Shown here piece after piece: positions 33,362 to 41,128 of a stretch of 49,446 bases of DNA (positions within the stretch are counted from its first letter, which is position 1; every line of letters begins with the position of its first letter). Source of the stretch: Planctomycetaceae bacterium (GTDB lineage Bacteria; Planctomycetota; Phycisphaerae; Phycisphaerales; UBA1924); the NCBI GenBank assembly GCA_027487735.1, contig JAIYDA010000014.1, forward strand, positions 1 through 49,446, given 5' to 3'. Below the pieces are notes generated by a model. That model was given only the letters and a program-made list of their open reading frames with translations. It was not told where the DNA came from and searched no databases. A program made the translations under genes and the position numbers.

Positions 33362-35581
33362 ATGTCGACCACTCCGACAACCCAGGCAGAGCGCGTCGCA
33401 AGCACGCGCGCGACGCGCGACGTCGCCCTGGCATTGCTGCGCGCGACGAACGCCGCGTCGCTGCTGCCCATCTCGCATCCTGCGGTGGGCGAGGCGGTCG
33501 CGAAGCTCGCGTCGCTGCTGCGCGAGCATGGCGGGCGCGTGGTGCTTGGCATCATGTCGGGCGGATTGTGCGAAGTCGATGGCACGCCTCTGGAAGACGA
33601 CGCGAGCGAACTCTCGCGCAGGCTCCACACGCAGCAGTTTGGCACGCTGGAGCTCAGCGCACAAGGTGACGTCGCGTCGCTCCTTGCTGGCGTTGAATGT
33701 CTGACGGCTCCGTGGAACGAGAACAGCGCAGCCTTCGCGGCATCGCTCGCAGAGCGCACGCGCGGCGCCTTGCGGCTGCAAGCGGCAAGCCTGGGCGCAC
33801 TGCGCGCCCGGGATGGGGTGACGCCCGGCAACGGTTCCGGCAATGCGAGCAACGCCGACGACCACGAGGGCAAGCTGCTGATTCAGGCCCTGCTCGCAAG
33901 CGACGCCGGCGCGCTCTCGCCCGATGCGCTCGCGAGCACGATCAACGCCTCGCTCGCAACGCAGAACCCCGACCAGGTAAGAGCGTGGCGATCGCGCCTG
34001 TCGACGGCTCTGGACCTGCTGGATGCGTCCGACGAGACGCTGTCTCGCGAAGGCCGCTCGCGGATTGCCGCTGCGATCTCTGCGCTGGAGCCGCAGGTGC
34101 GTGGGCTGCTGACGTCGCCACCGGCGCTCGGAGCGGGAGCATCGCGCGATGCCGAAGCGAGGCGAGCACACGAGGCGGAGCAGGCGCGGGCTCTGCGGCT
34201 GTTGCAGGTGTCGCACGAGCAAGGCAGCGTGCAGACGCCCGAGTTACTCGCGACGATCGAGCGCGCCACCAGGGAGGGCGTGCTGAGCCCCGAGGCGGTG
34301 ATGCTGTGCGCGAAGCTGTGCACGCTCGCCCGCAGCGACCACACGCAGGCAGAGCGCAGCGACCGAGCGCTGCACGCGTTGCACGCAAGCGTCGAGCGCG
34401 TGCTGCGCGACCCTGCCGTGCACGGATACACGCCCGAAGACTATCGCAAGCGGCTTGGTGTGCTGGCGCGGCGCGCGCCGCGTGCGGAGAAGGTGCCCGT
34501 GTTCGCTGGCAGAACATTCGACCCGCGCGTGCAGGCGGCGTGCATCGCGGCGAGCATCGTGCAACAGGCGGACGAGCTTGGGTTGGACGCGACGGGGAGC
34601 GTGCGCTTTCTTGCCAAGCGCGTCGGCGCGATCGTGGCGTGCGACAACGACGCGCCGCTCGCGGCCCTGGCGCACACGCTTGCGGCATTGCCGCAGGGTG
34701 AGCAGGCCCAGGGTGGCGATGCGCAGCAGGGCATTCGCATCGCAGCGCGCGAACTGCGTGCTGCGCTGAGCGAGACGTCGTGCCTCATGCCGCTGGTGCG
34801 AAGGGCGGGCGGAGGCGAGGGCGAGCGAGAGGCTGGGCGAGAGGGCGGGCGCGGCGCGGCGTGCGAGCACGCCCTCGCCATCCTCGCCGCGCTGCCCGAT
34901 GTGCCGCTCGCGCCGCTCGCGCAGCAGTTTGCGATGAACGGCGCAGCAGGCCTGCGAAGAACGCTCGACGTGCGCCTGCGGGCAATGCCCGTGGAGCATG
35001 TGGTGGAGCTGACGCACGCGATGGTGGCGCAGGCGGGCGTGACGCCCCACTTGCTTGCCCTCCTAGAAGGGCTGGACCCCACGCGCGCGCACGCGACGAT
35101 GTGCGACCTTCTGGCACGCTCCCCCGCGAGCGATCGACGGGGCGTGCTCGCGGCGCTGGTGCGCACCGGTTCGCCCTTGCCGCCCGGGCTGCTGGCAACC
35201 GCATTGGTGGACGACGACGCGGCGATCGTCGCGACGGGCATCGAGCAGCTCAAGAAGCTCGACGCGCGGGCCGGGGCGTTTGCCGTGCATGCCGCATTGG
35301 TACACCTGGATGGTGCAAAGCGGCTGTCCGCCACGCGCGTGGACCTGCTCAGCCGCGCGGGCGCGGGCATGCTGCCGCACGGTCCGCACGCGCTGGCGAG
35401 CTTGCTTGATGCCTGGCGCTGGTCGCTGACGGGGATGAGGCCCCGAGCGTGCGCGCTGATTGCGGAGGCCCTCATGCCCGCGGCGCAGTATGACGATGCG
35501 GTGCGGGCGATCGTGCGGTCGTGGTCGCGCTCGAGCGGGCGACTCGTGAGCTGGTTGATGTCGAGCGAGGAGGGTGCATGA
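33362..35581 (+). CDS. Large helical-repeat protein sharing an N-domain with the adjacent HD-GYP protein
   Basis: 739 aa, unknown function, apparently cytoplasmic. Residues ~20-120 (ISHPAVGEAVAKLASLL, GGLCEVDGTPLEDD, FGTLELSAQGDVASLL) align by eye with the first ~120 residues of the following HD-GYP protein (LGHEHPAVEAKCLAAATLL, FDGRVACGGVPLP). The rest is Ala/Leu-rich helices, with HEAT-like features in the C-terminal third (VRTGSPLPPGLLATALVDDD, AAIVATGIEQLKKLDA). A Gly/Glu/Arg-rich loop (~481-500) interrupts it. Its stop overlaps the next start as ATGA, implying translational coupling and stoichiometric partnership. A GAAGG lies ~11 bases before the ATG. Confidence 0.7.
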   Translation: MSTTPTTQAERVASTRATRDVALALLRATNAASLLPISHPAVGEAVAKLASLLREHGGRVVLGIMSGGLCEVDGTPLEDDASELSRRLHTQQFGTLELSAQGDVASLLAGVECLTAPWNENSAAFAASLAERTRGALRLQAASLGALRARDGVTPGNGSGNASNADDHEGKLLIQALLASDAGALSPDALASTINASLATQNPDQVRAWRSRLSTALDLLDASDETLSREGRSRIAAAISALEPQVRGLLTSPPALGAGASRDAEARRAHEAEQARALRLLQVSHEQGSVQTPELLATIERATREGVLSPEAVMLCAKLCTLARSDHTQAERSDRALHALHASVERVLRDPAVHGYTPEDYRKRLGVLARRAPRAEKVPVFAGRTFDPRVQAACIAASIVQQADELGLDATGSVRFLAKRVGAIVACDNDAPLAALAHTLAALPQGEQAQGGDAQQGIRIAARELRAALSETSCLMPLVRRAGGGEGEREAGREGGRGAACEHALAILAALPDVPLAPLAQQFAMNGAAGLRRTLDVRLRAMPVEHVVELTHAMVAQAGVTPHLLALLEGLDPTRAHATMCDLLARSPASDRRGVLAALVRTGSPLPPGLLATALVDDDAAIVATGIEQLKKLDARAGAFAVHAALVHLDGAKRLSATRVDLLSRAGAGMLPHGPHALASLLDAWRWSLTGMRPRACALIAEALMPAAQYDDAVRAIVRSWSRSSGRLVSWLMSSEEGA

Positions 35582-36843
35582 ACGAGCTTGCGTACACAAC
35601 GCTGGTGGATGGGCTGCGAGCGGTGCATGCATCCATCGAGGGCATGCGCGTGTTGGGGCATGAGCACCCTGCGGTCGAGGCGAAGTGCCTCGCGGCCGCG
35701 ACGCTGCTGACTCGCGCGAGCGAGGGGCTGCGCTCGCGTCGCAACGCTGCTGGGCTGCTGCACGTGGTGAGCTTTGATGGGCGCGTGGCGTGCGGGGGCG
35801 TGCCCCTGCCCGCGGCCGCTGGGCTCGCTTCGACGCTGTTTGCGAATCTGTCGTGCGTGGGCGGGCCTGCGCTCAGCATCGCGAGCAAGGTCGAGGCGGG
35901 CGATGTTGCGCTGCTTGCACGAGCGGTGCTGGCACGGGACGGTACGCTGATCCACGCGACGCACCCCGTGCGGGCGTGCCAGGTGGTGTCGCAGCTTGCG
36001 CAGACGGGCACCGCGACGAGCGCCGCACCCGTCGACCCGCAGCGCGCGGGGCAGACGCTGCACAGCGCGTGGGAGAGCGTGCGGAGCGGGTCGCACATAC
36101 CCATGCACGCGGTGGACAGCCTGGCGGAGCAGATGCACGCGATGCTGCGGGGCGATGCCTCCGCTCTGCTGCATCTCTCTGCCCTCAAGCACCATGACCA
36201 ATACACCTTTGTGCACACCGTGAATGTGTCGGTGCTCAGCGCGAGCCTGGCGCAGGCATGCGGCCTGAGCGACGCGATGGTCCACGACATCGCTGTGGGC
36301 GCGATGCTGCACGATGTGGGCAAGGGCCTGGTGCCCGAGCACATTCTCAACAAGCGCGGCAAGCTGGAGGGGACCGAGCTCGCGGTGATGCGCCGGCACC
36401 CGCTGGATGGCGCACGCATGCTCATCGACGCGGGCAACGCGCCCGACATGGCGATCGTCATCGCCTATGAGCACCACATGCACCTCAACCGCACGGGCTA
36501 CCCCCTGCCGCGCCAAGACCACTTCCCGCACCTTGCGAGCCAGATCGTGCAGGTGGCGGATATGTACGACGCGCTGCGCACCAATCGCCCATATCGCGCG
36601 GGCATGCCCATCGAGCAGGCACGCGAAATCATGTTCCAGGGGGCCGGCGTCTCGCACGACAAGGCACTGCTCGACTGGTTCTTTGAACGCATTGCTCAGC
36701 GGTGTGCGGATGAGCGGGATCTCTCGGACGTCGCGGCAAACGGTGAAGCGAGCGCAACGACGGGCGAGATTGCCAGCGCGGCGGCAACTCCGGATGTCAC
36801 GCCTGAGGCGACTGCTCGCCCCACGACAGCGCCTGGGCTGTAA
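35578..36843 (+). CDS. HD-GYP domain phosphohydrolase coupled to a helical-repeat partner
   Basis: 421 aa. N-terminal ~130-residue domain shared with the preceding 739-aa protein, then an HD-GYP domain: HTVNVSVLSASLAQACG, HD at 245-246 (MLHDVGKG), EHHMHLNRTGYP with GYP at 307-309, and VADMYDALRTNRPYR. Likely cyclic di-GMP phosphodiesterase, although the HHExxxGxGYP motif is altered to HHMHLNRTGYP and activity is unproven. The start ATG overlaps the upstream stop by four bases. The 3' end overlaps the converging DUF429 gene by 47 bases; the last ~50 residues are Ala/Thr/Pro-rich and probably disordered. Confidence 0.88.
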   Translation: MNELAYTTLVDGLRAVHASIEGMRVLGHEHPAVEAKCLAAATLLTRASEGLRSRRNAAGLLHVVSFDGRVACGGVPLPAAAGLASTLFANLSCVGGPALSIASKVEAGDVALLARAVLARDGTLIHATHPVRACQVVSQLAQTGTATSAAPVDPQRAGQTLHSAWESVRSGSHIPMHAVDSLAEQMHAMLRGDASALLHLSALKHHDQYTFVHTVNVSVLSASLAQACGLSDAMVHDIAVGAMLHDVGKGLVPEHILNKRGKLEGTELAVMRRHPLDGARMLIDAGNAPDMAIVIAYEHHMHLNRTGYPLPRQDHFPHLASQIVQVADMYDALRTNRPYRAGMPIEQAREIMFQGAGVSHDKALLDWFFERIAQRCADERDLSDVAANGEASATTGEIASAAATPDVTPEATARPTTAPGL

Positions 36844-37549
36844 CATGCTCCGCAAGCAAGGCTGATGTGGCAACGACCAGGATTGCGGCCGCATCGATGA
36901 TGTCGTGCGCCTGCGGACGCGCAGTGGTCCATGAGCCCAGCCGCAGGGAAGCTCCGCTCGTGCATGCACTGCGAAGCGCCCGCGCCCAAACTGGGCAAGC
37001 CTTGCACAACACATCCACGCGGGCACACGCGCCCTCTTCGGCCTTCTTGCTCAGCGCGATGGGCTTGCCCGCGAGTTGCGCGAAGCACACCTCCGGATGC
37101 ACCTCGATCATGCGAGTGCTTGCGGGCAACCTGCCCCGCAGTGTGCGGGCCTCACGCACCTTGGGCACCAGGTTCCATGCCTGCTTCGACAGCCCCTTGC
37201 CCGTGGAGCGCCGGTTCGCGGCGTTGGCTTGCGGAAACGTGTCGCACGCAAGTGCCTCGGGCGATGGAGGCGAGAAGACCCGTGCCGCGCACCCAGGCAG
37301 CATGCCCCGCGCGAACCGCGCGTAGGCCTCGCTGGACGCACCATCGTGCTCGTCCACGAGAGGCATGTCGATGGCGAACGTTGCAAGTGGCGATTGGCAG
37401 GCGCGGGTTGCGTCGTCCACAAGCTGCGCGAGGGTTGGGCTCGCAAGCAGCACAGGCGCTGCCGCAGCGCCACCCACCATAAACCCAACCCAGCCCCCGG
37501 GGCAGCCGTCGACGGCGAGAGTTGGCAGGTTGGGGCGCGTTCGCGACAT
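36797..37549 (-). CDS. DUF429 family protein (predicted RNase H-like nuclease)
   Basis: 250 aa. Typical landmarks are VDGCPGGWVGF at the N-terminus, FAIDMPLVDE, RVFSPPSPEAL, GKGLSKQAWNLVPKVRE, EVHPEVCFAQLAGKPIALSKK, and a late AHDIIDAAAIL. The acidic residues of the first two motifs fit the RNase H-like active site proposed for this family; no substrate is established. AGAGG lies about five bases before the ATG at 37549. The comB gene ends 20 bases upstream on the same strand, so the two are probably co-transcribed. The final 47 bases overlap the converging HD-GYP gene. Confidence 0.85.
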   Translation of the reverse strand: MSRTRPNLPTLAVDGCPGGWVGFMVGGAAAAPVLLASPTLAQLVDDATRACQSPLATFAIDMPLVDEHDGASSEAYARFARGMLPGCAARVFSPPSPEALACDTFPQANAANRRSTGKGLSKQAWNLVPKVREARTLRGRLPASTRMIEVHPEVCFAQLAGKPIALSKKAEEGACARVDVLCKACPVWARALRSACTSGASLRLGSWTTARPQAHDIIDAAAILVVATSALLAEHVTAQALSWGEQSPQA

Positions 37550-37569
37550 GGTGCCTCTCTACTCCGACA

Positions 37570-38376
37570 TCACATCGCGAGCGTGATCTCACCCGATGCA
37601 GCATCGAACACGGGCACGCACGGCGCAGCATCGATCGTGCTGCACAACGCAACATCGTGCGCGAGCCCAAGCAAGACAAGGTTGCGCCCGCCCCGGCTCT
37701 CGCGCATCGCGGCGTGCAGACCATCGGGGCCTAGAGCGCAGGCATGCTCATAGATGCGCCGAGCGGCAATCGGCGCATCGTCGCTGGTGGGCTCGCGCCC
37801 CAGTGCGCGCAGCCGCTGCACCAGCGCGCCGCCCACCAGGCAATCGTCGAGGCTGATGTCGCTGCGCGTGCCGCAGCACAGGATGTGCACGGGCCTCGGC
37901 GTGCTTGCCACAGCGTGCACCACCGCAGAGAGGTTCACAAAGCTCGCGACGATGATGCGGGCAGCCTTGCTCGCAAGCAGCAGGCCCGCCGTGCCGTTGC
38001 TCGTCGTAAACACGATGGTCGCGCCCTGCACTGCTTCTTGCGTGTAGCGCGCAGGGCTGTTGTCGAGGTCAAAGCCCTCGATCATCACGCCGCCCCGCTC
38101 GCCCCCCAGCAGAATGCGATCGTGGGGCCTTGCCGCTCGCAGCTGCGCCGCCTTCTCGCGCGCCTCCGCCGCGGAGAACGCTGGCACGATCGCGCGAGCG
38201 CCGTTGCGCAGTGCGACAGCGATCGTCACGCTGGCACGGATCGCATCGATGACGAGCACCTCGCAGCCCGCGAGCGCGTCGGGCGTGGTGTGGGCGCTGT
38301 GCATGCTCAGCAACAAGGGCTTTGCACGCGGTGCGGATTCAAACGACGGCGGTGGAGGCAGGTCGGGTGCGGCCAT
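37570..38376 (-). CDS. comB: 2-phosphosulfolactate phosphatase family protein
   Basis: 268 aa from the ATG at 38376 (MAAPDLPPPP). Family landmarks are CEVLVIDAIRASVTIAVAL, ILLGGERGGVMIEGFDLDNS, VFTTSNGTAGLLLA and SLDDCLVGGALVQRL. ComB removes phosphate from 2-phospho-3-sulfolactate, a step towards sulfolactate or coenzyme M. No other gene of that route is in the window, so the physiological substrate is open. In-frame ATGs at 38454 and near MHSAHTT are alternatives; 38376 avoids overlap with the divergent gene at 38427. DUF429 follows after 20 bases. Confidence 0.87.
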   Translation of the reverse strand: MAAPDLPPPPSFESAPRAKPLLLSMHSAHTTPDALAGCEVLVIDAIRASVTIAVALRNGARAIVPAFSAAEAREKAAQLRAARPHDRILLGGERGGVMIEGFDLDNSPARYTQEAVQGATIVFTTSNGTAGLLLASKAARIIVASFVNLSAVVHAVASTPRPVHILCCGTRSDISLDDCLVGGALVQRLRALGREPTSDDAPIAARRIYEHACALGPDGLHAAMRESRGGRNLVLLGLAHDVALCSTIDAAPCVPVFDAASGEITLAM

Positions 38377-38426
38377 GGCGAGAGTGATAGGCACGCGGCC
38401 CGCAGCCAGCGCGCCAATAGTTTCGC

Positions 38427-41075
38427 ATGCACGCACCGCACTCTCATCGGGCACGTCGGGCTTGGCTTTCGGCTTTCGCAGGGCTCACGTTGCTCAGCGC
38501 GTTCGGTTCTGCTGCGTTTGCGCAGCAAGATGCACCACCCGCGGCCCAGGCAGCCTCTCCGGCGATAGCCAGCGATGCGGCGAAGCAGCTCGCCGGGCCG
38601 CTGGTGGATGGGCTCGCGGTGGGCGGCGTGACGCGGAGCGGCCGCGTGCTGGTGCGCACCGATGCGTTGATGGCCGCCCGCGCCGCGGACCTCGCCATGG
38701 CCCCTGCGCCCGATGGCCCAATCTCCCAAAGCCCAGACGCCCCGCGCTGGCAAGTAGCGAAGGCCGATGAGGCCGGCGCGTTCGCGCCCGATGTAGGGCG
38801 GGGCGGATACCTGCGCATCGTGCGTCGCAACGACACGGGCGGACCCGTCGTGATGGTGCTCGAGGCAAGCGGGCACGCGATGGTGTATGTGAATGGCGAA
38901 CCCCGCATGGGCGACCCGTATGGGCATGGCTATGTCGCGCTGCCCATCGAGCTGCGCGAGGGCGAGAACGAGCTGCTGTTTGCGCCCGCGGGGCGCGGGG
39001 CGTTTCGCGCCTCGCTGCGAGCCCCAACCGCAGAGGTGGAGCTCGAAACGCGCGATCTGACGCTCCCCGATATCGTGCGCAATGCGGGCGGAGCGATCGT
39101 GCAGCCCTCGCGCAACCTCGTGTTTGGCGTGCCCGTGCGCAACTGCACTGCGGCCCCGCTGCGCGTCGAGCTGCTCACGCGGCTCGATGATGCGAGCTGG
39201 GCCGTCGTCGCGACCGAAACGCTGCCGCCACTCTCCGTCATCAAGCTTCCGGGCGTGCTCTCACTGGGCAACGAATCGCGCAGTGCCACCACGAGTGTCG
39301 GCATCGACATCGCCGTGCAGCGCGAGGGGCCTTGGGGTGCCTCGCTGCAGGGCTCGCATCGCCCAGCGAGTGAGCTTCGCCCGCTCGCGCAGGCCCGGCT
39401 CGATCTACCAGTCATCGAGGAGACCAAGGCCCATCGCGTCACGTTCGTGAGCGCGATCGACGAGAGCGCGCAGTACTACGCGGTGCTCGCGCCGAGGCAG
39501 CGAACTTCTCTCGAAGCAGCGCCAGGGCTCGTGCTGAGCCTGCACGGCGCGAGCGTCGAGGCGATCGACCAGGCTCGCTCATACTCACCCAAGCACGACC
39601 TGTGGATCGTCTGCCCCACGAACCGCCGCCCCTTCGGGTTTGACTGGGAAGATTGGGGGCGTCGCGACGCGTTCGAAGTGCTGGAGCTCGCGCAGGCGGA
39701 CATCGCGGCAATGCTCGGGGCGCGGGCGATTGACCCGCGCCGCATCTTCCTCACCGGTCACAGCATGGGCGGGCATGGCACGTGGCAGCTCGCGAGCTTG
39801 TTTCCCGACAGGTTTGCCGCCGCCGCGCCGAGCGCGGGGTGGATCAGCTTTTTCACCTATCCGCAAGCAAACGAGCCCTCGCAGCACCCGATGGCCATCG
39901 CGAGCCAGCGAGCCGCGGGCAGCAGCGACACGCTCGCGATGCTCGACAACCTGCACGCGACGCCGCTGTTTGTGCTGCACGGCGATGCGGACGACAACGT
40001 GCCCGTCGAGCAGGCCCGTCGCATGCGCGAGCTGCTGGCGCCCACGCACCCGGACTTTCACTTCTATGAGGAGCCCGGCGCGGGGCACTGGTGGGACAGC
40101 GGCGAGTTCGGAGCCTTCGATGGCGCAGCGTGCGTCGATTTTCCCAGCATCTTCCGGCTGTTTCAGGAGCGTTCGCTGCCACGCGAGTCGAGCATCAGCA
40201 AGGTGCAGTTCACGACGGTGAACCCCGCCATCAGCAACGGCACGCGCATCGTGAAGATTCTGGCACAGCAGGAGCGGCTCGTGCCCTCGACGGTGAAGCT
40301 GAACTTGTTTCGTGAGCTGCGCATAGCTATCTTCCGCACGACGAACGTGCAAATGCTTGAGCTGCGCGTCGGAGCTGCTATGACGCAAGTCAGCTGCATC
40401 GTTGATGGCACGGAGCTCGATGCGCCCGTGATTGATGGCAGCGTTCTCCTCATACGCAACAAGGATGGGCGTTGGATCGCATTGTCCGATGCTGACTCTG
40501 CGAGAGACATCCGACCGTCGACATATCTTCCCGGCTCCTTCAAGGCCGGCTACGAAGGCTTCACGCTCGTGTATGGCACGATCGGCACGCCCGAAGAGAA
40601 CGCCGCGAGCCTTGCGCGGGCTCGCTTCGATGCCGAGCAGTGGTGGGTGCGGGGCAACGGTCGTGCCCGCGTGCAGCCCGACACCGAGCGTCTGCCCGAC
40701 TCAAAGTACGTCGTGCTCTATGGCAACGCCGACACGAATCGCGTGTGGCGCGGGCTGGTTGGGGCTCCGGGAGACAACGTCGCCGTCAACGCGGGTCGCA
40801 ACTTCGTGCGCATCCGCAACGCGGGCGAGCTGCGCACGTTCGAGGGAAACGACCTGGCGTTGCTCGCGATCACGCGCATCGACGCGGATCGCTTCGCGAC
40901 ACTGGTGGGCACCACGGGAAGGGCGGGCGACATCGTCGGCTCGCGCGTGCCCAGCTTCGTCGCGGGCGCGGGCATCGCCGAGATCACGCTGCTCCGCGCG
41001 GGCATGCTCGGCGCGGCATCGCTCGAGGCCGCGTGGGATGGCGTGCTTGCCGCAGAGAATGCCGAAGACCAGTGA
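38427..41075 (+). CDS. Secreted alpha/beta hydrolase (prolyl oligopeptidase-like)
   Basis: 882 aa with a signal peptide ending AFA-QQ. The N-terminal ~330 residues are a beta-rich domain with a jelly-roll-like start (GGYLRIVRRNDTGGPVVMVL). The hydrolase domain carries a full triad: Ser446 in GHSMGGHGTW, Asp522 in HGDADDNVP and His554 in GAGHWWD. A C-terminal ~320-residue domain contains FTLVYGTIGTPEENAASLA, FDAEQWWVRGNGRARV and YVVLYGNADTNRVW, which often accompanies such hydrolases in planctomycetes. Expected to cleave esters or peptides outside the cytoplasm; substrate unknown. Only 50 bases separate it from divergent comB; no clear Shine-Dalgarno. Confidence 0.82.
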   Translation: MHAPHSHRARRAWLSAFAGLTLLSAFGSAAFAQQDAPPAAQAASPAIASDAAKQLAGPLVDGLAVGGVTRSGRVLVRTDALMAARAADLAMAPAPDGPISQSPDAPRWQVAKADEAGAFAPDVGRGGYLRIVRRNDTGGPVVMVLEASGHAMVYVNGEPRMGDPYGHGYVALPIELREGENELLFAPAGRGAFRASLRAPTAEVELETRDLTLPDIVRNAGGAIVQPSRNLVFGVPVRNCTAAPLRVELLTRLDDASWAVVATETLPPLSVIKLPGVLSLGNESRSATTSVGIDIAVQREGPWGASLQGSHRPASELRPLAQARLDLPVIEETKAHRVTFVSAIDESAQYYAVLAPRQRTSLEAAPGLVLSLHGASVEAIDQARSYSPKHDLWIVCPTNRRPFGFDWEDWGRRDAFEVLELAQADIAAMLGARAIDPRRIFLTGHSMGGHGTWQLASLFPDRFAAAAPSAGWISFFTYPQANEPSQHPMAIASQRAAGSSDTLAMLDNLHATPLFVLHGDADDNVPVEQARRMRELLAPTHPDFHFYEEPGAGHWWDSGEFGAFDGAACVDFPSIFRLFQERSLPRESSISKVQFTTVNPAISNGTRIVKILAQQERLVPSTVKLNLFRELRIAIFRTTNVQMLELRVGAAMTQVSCIVDGTELDAPVIDGSVLLIRNKDGRWIALSDADSARDIRPSTYLPGSFKAGYEGFTLVYGTIGTPEENAASLARARFDAEQWWVRGNGRARVQPDTERLPDSKYVVLYGNADTNRVWRGLVGAPGDNVAVNAGRNFVRIRNAGELRTFEGNDLALLAITRIDADRFATLVGTTGRAGDIVGSRVPSFVAGAGIAEITLLRAGMLGAASLEAAWDGVLAAENAEDQ

Positions 41076-41128
41076 CGACAAACCGATCCAGAGCTCTTCG
41101 CCAACCGACGGACGCATCGCCCCGCCGC

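Noticed and set aside
34441..37026. 861-codon minus-strand frame
   Set aside because: Antisense to the coupled helical-repeat/HD-GYP pair; no motifs.
40300..40520. Slightly AT-richer patch in the secreted hydrolase as a transferred segment
   Set aside because: The reading frame and domain continue smoothly and the shift is small.
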